DNA of 22,022 nt from Mageeibacillus sp. UBA1193 (GTDB lineage: Bacteria; Bacillota; Clostridia; Saccharofermentanales; Saccharofermentanaceae), in contig DBYF01000043.1 in assembly GCA_002310155.1 (NCBI GenBank), forward strand, positions 1 through 22,022, given 5' to 3'. Shown here in pieces: positions 13,438 to 19,922 of this stretch. How positions within the stretch are numbered: position 1 is the first letter of the stretch; each line of letters begins with the position of its first letter. A program made the translations under genes and the position numbers. Under the pieces are notes generated by a model that was given only the letters and a program-made list of their open reading frames with translations, was not told the origin of the DNA and did no database searches.

Positions 13438-15903
13438 ATGTCACTTTGTACGATATGTCAGAAAAACGTCGCAGTTGTTTTCACGACGAGGTTTGAGAAT
13501 AACGAGCGCATCAATGAGGGCTTGTGTATTAAGTGCGCCTATGAGACCGGGATCGGCGGCATTGAGGAGATGTTTGCCGCAGCCGGTATCACGGACAGTA
13601 ATGTGGACGAAGTCACGGAGCGCCTGAATCACCTTATGAGCGGTGCGAATACCGCGGACCCGCAGGAGCTTTTCAAGATGCTCGTAAATGATGCTTTCCC
13701 GGGAGAAGAGATCGTCGATGAGGATATGGACGATGATGAGACTGAGGATGCGGATATCGAACTGCCTTTCGTTGAGGCGGATCAGGAAGATAAGCCGCGC
13801 CGCCGCATGTTCCCGTTCGATATTTTCGGCAAGCAGGGTGAAGAGGGAGACGACGAGAATGAGTCGAATCTCGGATACCTGCATCTCGGAAAAGACCAGG
13901 AGAAGCGCAAGACAGATAAGAAGACCGGAAAGACTGCAAAACCGAAGAGAAAGTTCCTGGAACAGTATGGAACGAACCTGACGAGACTTGCCAGGGAAGG
14001 TAAGATCGACCGTCTGGTCGGCCGTGAGAAGGAGATCGAGAGAGTCGTACAGATTCTCAACCGCCGCTCCAAGAACAATCCGGCCCTGATCGGTGAGCCT
14101 GGTGTCGGTAAGACAGCTGTAGCTGAAGGTCTGGCGGTCAAGATCGCCAATGGAGAAGTTCCGCCGAAGCTCCTGAATATGTCCGTTTATCTTCTGGATA
14201 TGACGGCGATGGTTGCCGGAACCCAGTTCCGTGGCCAGTTCGAGAGCCGTATGAAGAATCTGGTCGACGAGGCCAGAAAAGATCAGGATGTGATCCTGGT
14301 CATCGATGAGATGCATAACATCATGGGCGCTGGCGATGCTGAGGGCGCCATGAATGCGGCGAATATCCTGAAGCCTGCACTGGCTAAGGGTGAGATCCGT
14401 GTCATCGGATCTACGACTCTTGATGAGTATAGAAGACATATCGAGAAGGATTCCGCTCTGGAGCGCCGTTTCCAGAAGGTGATCATCGAAGAGCCTTCGA
14501 TCGAAGACAGTATCGAGATTTTAAAGGGTATCGCGGATTATTACGAGGAGCATCATTTCGTGAAGTATCCGGAAGATGTGATCGAGTATGCGGTACGTAT
14601 GTCGTCACGTTATATCACTGACCGGTTCCTGCCGGATAAGGCGATCGATGTTCTCGATGAGGCAGGATCCCGTGCAAATCTCGAGGAAGTCCGCCTGGTA
14701 AAGCTTGCGAAGCTGAAGGATGAGTTTACGGTCCTCGATAAAGAGGTCAAGGCTCTGGAAGCACGCATCGAGATGTCGGCGACTCCGGAAGAGATCGAGA
14801 AAGAAAACCTTTATGAGAAGCAGGCCCAGAAGAAGTCCGAGGCCATGCGTATGGAGAAGCAGATCCGCTCTCTTGAAGACGAACTCAAGCCGGTCATTAT
14901 CGACTGTGAGGATGTAGCACGCGTGATCGAGATGTGGACCGGTATTCCGGTACAGAGGATCACGGAGTCTGAATCAGAGAGCCTTCTGAAACTCGAAGAG
15001 CGTCTCCACAAGCGTGTCGTTGGTCAGGAGAAGGCCGTCAGTGCACTTGCACGCGCGATCCGCAGAAACCGTTCCGGATTTGGTAAGAAGCATAAGCCTT
15101 CTTCGTTTATCTTCGTCGGTCCGACCGGTGTTGGTAAGACGGAACTGGTAAAAGCACTTGCCGAGGCTATGTTCGCGAAAGAGGATGCCCTGATCCGTAT
15201 CGATATGTCCGAGTTTATGGAGGCGCATACAGTCAGCAAGCTGATCGGCTCTCCGCCGGGATATGTAGGATATGATGACGGCGGACAGCTTACCGAGCGT
15301 GTAAGAAGAAAGCCATATTCTGTTGTTCTTTTCGATGAGATCGAGAAAGCGCATCAGGATGTTTTCAATATGATGCTGCAGATCCTTGATGATGGACGCC
15401 TGACAGATAGTCACGGCCGTCTGGTCAACTTCGAGAATACGATCATCATCATGACTTCGAATGCCGGAACTTCCATGAAGGCAAACGGATTCGGTTTTAA
15501 CGCGGAAGAGAGGATCGCACTGGAGAACCGTGTGAATTCCGCTCTGAAAGAGCAATTCCGTCCGGAATTTCTCAATCGTGTCGATGAGATCGTTATCTTC
15601 GATGAGCTTTCGAAGGAAGAGATCCGTAAGATCGTCGATCTGATGCTGAAAGAGGTTTCCGAGCAGCTCAGCGATAAGGGAATCGGCCTTTCTGTTTCTG
15701 AGGCGGCCAAGGATGAGCTTGCCAAAGAAGGATACGATCCGAAGTACGGCGCCCGTCCGCTTCGTAAGACGATCCAGAAACGTCTTGAGGACGCTCTGGC
15801 TGATCTTTACCTTTCCGGAAAACTTGCCAATGCGGAGAAAGTATCCGTCGGATACCGTAAAGAGCAGTTCACCTTCGATATCAAAGAGAAGAAGGAAGAG
15901 TAA
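13438..15903 (+). CDS. Clp AAA+ ATPase with N-terminal zinc finger (ClpE-like)
   Basis: This is a HSP100 protein unfoldase that would feed substrates to ClpP. The 821 residues contain an N-terminal zinc ribbon (Cys4, Cys7, Cys30, Cys33) in place of the double Clp-N repeat of ClpC, and an acidic, highly charged linker (about 88-170). The first AAA module has Walker A GEPGVGKT (219-226) and Walker B VILVIDE (285-291). A Glu/Lys-rich coiled middle segment (about 420-490) precedes a second AAA module with Walker A GPTGVGKT (561-568), followed by the C-terminal D2-small domain. A GFGFN loop after the second module is a plausible ClpP contact. The zinc finger points to ClpE, although the long acidic linker is unusual. 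It shares an operon with uvrA (14-base gap, AAGGA ribosome binding site), suggesting SOS or stress coexpression. Confidence 0.88.
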   Translation: MSLCTICQKNVAVVFTTRFENNERINEGLCIKCAYETGIGGIEEMFAAAGITDSNVDEVTERLNHLMSGANTADPQELFKMLVNDAFPGEEIVDEDMDDDETEDADIELPFVEADQEDKPRRRMFPFDIFGKQGEEGDDENESNLGYLHLGKDQEKRKTDKKTGKTAKPKRKFLEQYGTNLTRLAREGKIDRLVGREKEIERVVQILNRRSKNNPALIGEPGVGKTAVAEGLAVKIANGEVPPKLLNMSVYLLDMTAMVAGTQFRGQFESRMKNLVDEARKDQDVILVIDEMHNIMGAGDAEGAMNAANILKPALAKGEIRVIGSTTLDEYRRHIEKDSALERRFQKVIIEEPSIEDSIEILKGIADYYEEHHFVKYPEDVIEYAVRMSSRYITDRFLPDKAIDVLDEAGSRANLEEVRLVKLAKLKDEFTVLDKEVKALEARIEMSATPEEIEKENLYEKQAQKKSEAMRMEKQIRSLEDELKPVIIDCEDVARVIEMWTGIPVQRITESESESLLKLEERLHKRVVGQEKAVSALARAIRRNRSGFGKKHKPSSFIFVGPTGVGKTELVKALAEAMFAKEDALIRIDMSEFMEAHTVSKLIGSPPGYVGYDDGGQLTERVRRKPYSVVLFDEIEKAHQDVFNMMLQILDDGRLTDSHGRLVNFENTIIIMTSNAGTSMKANGFGFNAEERIALENRVNSALKEQFRPEFLNRVDEIVIFDELSKEEIRKIVDLMLKEVSEQLSDKGIGLSVSEAAKDELAKEGYDPKYGARPLRKTIQKRLEDALADLYLSGKLANAEKVSVGYRKEQFTFDIKEKKEE

Positions 15904-15926
15904 AGACTTTTCAAGTGAGAATAATG

Positions 15927-15967
15927 AAGCCCGAAAGCGATCGCTTCCGGGCTTTTGTTTTTTTGCT
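15927..15967 (+). terminator. Intrinsic terminator of the uvrA-clp operon
   Basis: AAGCCCG (15927-15933) pairs with CGGGCTT (15948-15954), with an inner AAGCG/CGCTT extension after one mismatch. It is followed by TTGTTTTTTT. It lies between the convergent clp and argJ genes; the minus-strand T tract is poor. Confidence 0.88.
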
Positions 15968-15986
15968 TTTGAAATAACAGTGGGTC

Positions 15987-17198
15987 TTAGCTTCTGTAGC
16001 TTGCGTTGATCTTAACGTAGTCATATGTGAAGTCGCAAGTCCACATACGGTCGTTATAATCACCATCGTTCAGCTCGACACGGATAAGGATGTCGTGCTC
16101 GGAAAGTTTTTCTTTAGCAACATCTTCGTCGAAAGGAAGTGCAACGCCTTTCTCGTATACCGGAAGTCCGCTTAAGAACATGCTGATCTTGTCGGGATCG
16201 ATATCTGCGCCGGAATAGCCGAGGGCGGTGATGAAACGTCCGCAGTTGGCATCCTGGCCGAAGATCGCTGTCTTGCAGAGCGGGGAACGGCAGATCGCGA
16301 GAACGCAGAGATAAGCGTCGTTCGCTGTTTTAGCGCCAACTACTTCGACCTCGACGAGCTTGGAAGCACCTTCACCATCGGACGCGATCATCTTTGCCAG
16401 ATCGAAGCACAGCGCGTGGAATGCTTCCTTAAATGTGTCATACTCTTCGGATCCCATGGTGATCTCAGGAGTCTCGGAAGCTCCGTTAGCCATGATGACG
16501 ACCATATCACATACCGAAGTATCTCCATCTACGGAAACTCGGTTGTATGTATCTTTCACGTTATCGCTGATCATGGACTGGAGAACGTCCTGCTTGATGT
16601 TGGCATCAGTCGTGAAAACGCTGATCATAGTTGCCAGATTCGGGTGGATCATACCGGAACCCTTAGCGATTGCGGCAATGGTGATCTCTTTACCGAAAAT
16701 GCTGACTGTTGCAGCGACTTCCTTCGGCTGAGTGTCTGTAGTCATGATGGCGCGCTCAGCGAGATGACCGCAGTCTTCAGAAGAAGAGGCGTTCTCGATG
16801 AGACCCGGGATAGCTGCTGTGATCTTATCGAGCGGGAGACGGGAACCGATAACGCCGGTAGAAGCGGTGAGGATCTCATCTGCGCTGACACCAAGAAGAG
16901 AAGCGGCTTTTTCTGCCATAGCAGTCGCGTCGCTCTCACCGGCTTCACCAACACAAGCGTTTGCGTTTCCGCTGTTAATGATGATTCCGCGTACTGTTTC
17001 TCTGTTCTTGATCAGGGAAATCGAACGGGTAAGGGAGTGACCTTTCACCAGGTTCGAAGTATAAACTCCGGCAACATTGGCAGGACGGTCAGATCCGATA
17101 TAAGCAAGATCCGGATTGCCGTTCGGCTTAAGACCGGCATGTACACCATTAGCGATAAAGCCCGTAGGCAGAGTAATATATGCGTTTTCGATATCCAT
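15987..17198 (-). CDS. argJ: Bifunctional glutamate N-acetyltransferase / amino-acid acetyltransferase
   Basis: ArgJ transfers acetyl groups from N-acetylornithine to glutamate in the cyclic arginine pathway; some enzymes also use acetyl-CoA. The 403-residue precursor is normal length and would self-cleave before Thr190 in KGSGMIHPNLATM to give alpha and beta chains. An oxyanion-hole sequence, TGVIG (114-118), and the conserved N-terminus (PTGFIANGVHAGLK) are present. The extreme C-terminus VKINASYRS matches the family's INA.Y.S end. The start at 17198 is chosen because GAGGT lies eight bases upstream on the minus strand; an earlier in-frame start (17231) would precede the promoter-to-RBS region. 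Other arg genes are absent, so argJ is a stand-alone unit with its own promoter, divergent from a tRNA operon. Confidence 0.96.
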   Translation of the reverse strand: MDIENAYITLPTGFIANGVHAGLKPNGNPDLAYIGSDRPANVAGVYTSNLVKGHSLTRSISLIKNRETVRGIIINSGNANACVGEAGESDATAMAEKAASLLGVSADEILTASTGVIGSRLPLDKITAAIPGLIENASSSEDCGHLAERAIMTTDTQPKEVAATVSIFGKEITIAAIAKGSGMIHPNLATMISVFTTDANIKQDVLQSMISDNVKDTYNRVSVDGDTSVCDMVVIMANGASETPEITMGSEEYDTFKEAFHALCFDLAKMIASDGEGASKLVEVEVVGAKTANDAYLCVLAICRSPLCKTAIFGQDANCGRFITALGYSGADIDPDKISMFLSGLPVYEKGVALPFDEDVAKEKLSEHDILIRVELNDGDYNDRMWTCDFTYDYVKINASYRS

Positions 17199-17225
17199 GA
17201 GAATTACCTCGGTTCCATAATGTAG

Positions 17226-17300
17226 GTGCATTATACACCAAGAAAAAGTGCTTTTCTATATGGATAGGAATCTAACGGGTATATTATCTATATAATGCAC
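17226..17300. repeat. Inverted repeat GTGCATTATA ... TATAATGCAC
   Basis: GTGCATTATA (17226-17235) and TATAATGCAC (17291-17300) are exact complements separated by 55 bases. The left arm covers the argJ -10. The right arm carries a plus-strand TATAAT without a matching -35. They could be paired regulator sites in this divergent region or a duplicated promoter core. Confidence 0.55.
17230..17258 (-). promoter_or_regulatory. Promoter of argJ
   Basis: On the minus strand TAGAAA (17258-17253), a 17-base spacer and a perfect TATAAT (17235-17230) precede the argJ start by about 32 bases. The -10 lies in one arm of a 10-bp inverted repeat (17226-17235 and 17291-17300). Confidence 0.55.
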
Positions 17301-17314
17301 AATAAAATAAGTGC

Positions 17315-17344
17315 TTGACATTTCCAGCCTGAAAACATTATAAT
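17315..17344 (+). promoter_or_regulatory. Strong promoter of the tRNA operon
   Basis: A perfect TTGACA (17315-17320) and a perfect TATAAT (17339-17344) are 18 bases apart. The start would be near 17351, about 20 bases before tRNA-His. This is the strongest promoter in the window. Confidence 0.9.
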
Positions 17345-17370
17345 TTCGTAGTGCCTTTTGGGAGAATCTT

Positions 17371-17448
17371 GGTGGGATTAGCTCAGTTGGTTAGAGCGCT
17401 TGTTTGTGGCACAAGAGGTCATGGGTTCGACTCCCATATCCCACCCCA
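17371..17448 (+). tRNA. tRNA-His (anticodon GTG)
   Basis: The acceptor GTGGGAT pairs with ATCCCAC. The anticodon stem CTTGT/ACAAG holds loop TTGTGGC (GTG), and the T arm is ATGGG TTCGACT CCCAT. An encoded extra G at 17371 (G-1) faces C73, the histidine identity pair, and CCA is encoded. Confidence 0.96.
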
Positions 17449-17471
17449 CCAATTATCCCCAGGGGAGTCGA

Positions 17472-17546
17472 TGGGGTATAGCCAAGCGGTAAGGCACGGG
17501 ACTTTGACTCCCGCATTCGTAGGTCCGAATCCTGCTACCCCAGCCA
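17472..17546 (+). tRNA. tRNA-Gln (anticodon TTG)
   Basis: The acceptor TGGGGTA pairs with TACCCCA. The anticodon stem CGGGA/TCCCG holds loop CTTTGAC (TTG), discriminator is G and CCA is encoded. It lies 23 bases after tRNA-His. Confidence 0.96.
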
Positions 17547-17549
17547 TAT

Positions 17550-17625
17550 GGTTCACTAGCTCAGTAGGTAGAGCACTTGACTTTTAATCAAGGGGTCTGG
17601 AGTTCGAGCCTCCAGTGAGCCACCA
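17550..17625 (+). tRNA. tRNA-Lys (anticodon TTT)
   Basis: The acceptor GGTTCAC pairs with GTGAGCC. The anticodon stem CTTGA/TCAAG holds loop CTTTTAA (TTT), the T arm is TGGAG TTCGAGC CTCCA, and CCA is encoded. It is the last gene of the tRNA operon, three bases after tRNA-Gln. Confidence 0.96.
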
Positions 17626-17637
17626 AGGATCTATGAC

Positions 17638-17667
17638 GGACTGTCTTCTTCGGAGGGCAGTCCTTTT
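17638..17667 (+). terminator. Intrinsic terminator of the tRNA operon
   Basis: GGACTGTC (17638-17645) pairs with GGCAGTCC (17656-17663) through one T-G pair, followed by TTTTG. It lies 12 bases after the tRNA-Lys CCA end. Confidence 0.8.
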
Positions 17668-17733
17668 GCTTGTAAGGAGTGTATCGGGAAAACTGTTCAT
17701 CCTTGTAAAAGGAAACTGTGATAATACTGTAAC

Positions 17734-17760
17734 TTGCACAAAACATAGTTTTGATACGAT
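17734..17760 (+). promoter_or_regulatory. Candidate promoter with embedded palindrome for the dockerin-enzyme gene
   Basis: TTGCAC (17734-17739) and TGATACGAT (extended -10, TACGAT at 17755-17760) flank the perfect palindrome CAAAACATAGTTTTG (17739-17753). The 15-base spacer is short, so use of this -35 is uncertain; the TGn extension may compensate. A repressor site between -35 and -10 is inferred. Another weak option, TTGATA (17751-17756) with TATATT, lies slightly downstream. Confidence 0.35.
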
Positions 17761-17800
17761 AGACTCGATTACATATATTATGAGGTTAAGGTTAACGTAT

Positions 17801-19894
17801 ATGTTACGTAAAACAAAAAACACTTCGAGAAGAGCCATTGCAAGGGCCTTTGCAACGGCGCTTTCGTGTGTCCTGCTGATCAGCCTTCTTCCTGTCCAGA
17901 AACACTTTCTGGCAGATGAAGCGCCGATGGGTACGGTTATAGTAGACAGTGCAAACGTAAGAGATAATCCGGGTACGGTAAATACTACGGTCATCGATGT
18001 AGTTAGAAACGGTACCCGTGTTACTTTAGGAGATGTGGTAACGATCACCGATGATCCTTCCGGCAGTAATGTCTGGTGCAAGATCTCCTATACGAAAGAA
18101 GACGGTTCGACAGTATCCGGTTATGTAGTAGATTCATTCCTTTCCAAGGATGCCGATATCAATGCGGATCCGGACTTTGAGACGGAGATCGCATCTTTCC
18201 CTGAATCCTATAAGACTTATCTGCGTGCTCTGCATAAGACTCATCCGACGTGGCATTTCCGTCCGATCCAGGCACTGAAGGACTTTGATTCTACAGTTGC
18301 CGTACAGTCGAGACTCGGTGTAAGCCTGATTGAGAACTCGGTAAACGACGCGTGGAAATCCACGGAACCCGGTGCATATGACTGGAACACCGGAACGTTT
18401 ACTCCATATGACGGTCAGTCATGGGTCAATGCTTCTAAGGCCGTTGTTATGTATTATCTCGATACACGTAATATGCTGAGCGAGGATATGGTTTTCCAGT
18501 TCCTCGATCTTTCATATGACTCGAAGTATCAGACGATCGATTCTGTTAAGGGGATGCTGAACGGCACATTCATGCAGGACCAGCAGATCGCTGACTTCGA
18601 AGGCAACCCTCTTTCATATGAGCAGGCATTTATTAATGCGGCAGAGGTGTACAACGCGAATCCTGTATTCCTCGCGGCGAAAGTACTTCAGGAAGTTTCT
18701 GCTAATGGAAGTAATTCCACCAGCGGAAACTATTATTCTTCTTATTACAAGAAGCAGTACACTGATCTGTATAATTTCTTCAATATCGGTGCTTCGTCCG
18801 GTCAGGATCCTGTGGCAAAAGGACTTGCCTTTGCACGTGATGGCTATATTAATCCGGACGGTTCTACCAACGCAGAAAAGAACGCGGAATACCATCTGCC
18901 GTGGAGTTCTCAATATAGAGCAGTTATGGGCGGCAGTAAGTGGATCGCACATGTATATCTCAACATCGGACAGAATTCTATCTATCTGATGAAGTTTAAT
19001 GTTATTCCTACTGATGGCTCCCAGTTCGGTAACCACCAGTACATGACGAATATCAGAGGCGCTGCTTCTGAAGGAAGAAAAATGTATAACGCTTATGCGA
19101 AGGCGGGTATCCTGGATACGGAACTGACGTTTGCCATTCCGGTCTATTCCGGTATGCCGGAAAGCGCATGCCTCCTTCCGAGAGAGAGCGGTAACCCGAA
19201 CTGCTATCTGAGAGAGATTACGGTCGATGGTTATGTTCTGACTCCGGCCTTTGACGCAGCAGGAACAGAATACTCTCTGGTAGTTCCGGCTTCCTGCACA
19301 TCCGTCCACGTGAATGCCATTCCTGCATCAGATAAAGCATCTGTTTCCGGAGCCGGTGATATCACACTCGGTGACGGAGTGAACACGATCCAGATCAACT
19401 GTACGGCAGAGAACGGATCATCCAAGGTCTATACTCTGGATATTGCGAGAAATACTGATGCTTTCGACAGTTATTTCACGACGACGATCGGCACTGAAAG
19501 CAATTTCTTCGGCGGTGTCGAGCCGGGTACAACGGTTGGTGATGTGAAATCCAGATTCACTCTTGCTGAAGGATATCAGCTTACCTATGTAAATATGAAT
19601 GGTCAGAGCAAGGATGACTCTACCGCGGTATGCTCCGGTGACCTCATTGAGATCGCGGATGCAAACGGTAAGAAAATATATATCGGTGTTATCTTTATCC
19701 GTGGTGATGCGAACTGTGACGGAAAGATCAGCGCGGCTGACCTGACACTTATCTGCCGCTATATCCTCGGTGAGGGAAGTATCAGTGAAGCAGGCGGTCA
19801 TGCGGCTGACGCAAATAGAGATGGTAATATCAGTGCGGCTGACCTTACCAAGATCTGTAAGCATATTCTGCAGGAATTAACTCTTGAACAATAA
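17801..19894 (+). CDS. Secreted SH3 / glucosaminidase-like / cadherin-like / dockerin protein
   Basis: This is a probable peptidoglycan hydrolase of 697 residues. The start at 17801 (AAGG nine bases upstream) gives a clean signal peptide with a basic n-region (LRKTKNTSRRAIAR) and core ATALSCVLLISLL. Upstream in-frame codons reach into tRNA-Lys and can be dismissed. Domains: bacterial SH3 (about 43-118); GH73-like N-acetylglucosaminidase region (about 132-450) with Glu298 in VLQEVSANGS as candidate acid; cadherin-like beta-sandwich (about 465-550); a small beta domain (about 553-633); and a type I dockerin (635-692). The dockerin has two calcium loops, DANCDGKISAAD and DANRDGNISAAD, each followed by a helix (LICRYILG, KICKHILQ). 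The next gene encodes a cohesin-like, membrane-anchored protein 28 bases downstream, which suggests docking at the cell surface. Catalytic activity is inferred from homology. Confidence 0.9.
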   Translation: MLRKTKNTSRRAIARAFATALSCVLLISLLPVQKHFLADEAPMGTVIVDSANVRDNPGTVNTTVIDVVRNGTRVTLGDVVTITDDPSGSNVWCKISYTKEDGSTVSGYVVDSFLSKDADINADPDFETEIASFPESYKTYLRALHKTHPTWHFRPIQALKDFDSTVAVQSRLGVSLIENSVNDAWKSTEPGAYDWNTGTFTPYDGQSWVNASKAVVMYYLDTRNMLSEDMVFQFLDLSYDSKYQTIDSVKGMLNGTFMQDQQIADFEGNPLSYEQAFINAAEVYNANPVFLAAKVLQEVSANGSNSTSGNYYSSYYKKQYTDLYNFFNIGASSGQDPVAKGLAFARDGYINPDGSTNAEKNAEYHLPWSSQYRAVMGGSKWIAHVYLNIGQNSIYLMKFNVIPTDGSQFGNHQYMTNIRGAASEGRKMYNAYAKAGILDTELTFAIPVYSGMPESACLLPRESGNPNCYLREITVDGYVLTPAFDAAGTEYSLVVPASCTSVHVNAIPASDKASVSGAGDITLGDGVNTIQINCTAENGSSKVYTLDIARNTDAFDSYFTTTIGTESNFFGGVEPGTTVGDVKSRFTLAEGYQLTYVNMNGQSKDDSTAVCSGDLIEIADANGKKIYIGVIFIRGDANCDGKISAADLTLICRYILGEGSISEAGGHAADANRDGNISAADLTKICKHILQELTLEQ

Positions 19895-19922
19895 TCGAAA
19901 AACCGGGAAAGGTAGATTAACG

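Noticed and set aside
13441..14439. Long minus-strand open frame inside the clp gene
   Set aside because: It is a shadow of the conserved Clp coding frame and has no family resemblance.
16416..17225. Plus-strand open frame across argJ
   Set aside because: It is antisense to argJ, which has clear family motifs over its full length.
17672..17730. Possible small gene or riboswitch after the tRNA operon (starts with AAGGAG)
   Set aside because: No ATG follows at a proper distance, and no known riboswitch core was recognised.
17615..17800. In-frame N-terminal extension of the dockerin enzyme starting at a GTG in tRNA-Lys
   Set aside because: It would begin inside a tRNA gene and run through its terminator. 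A signal peptide with a ribosome binding site begins at 17801.
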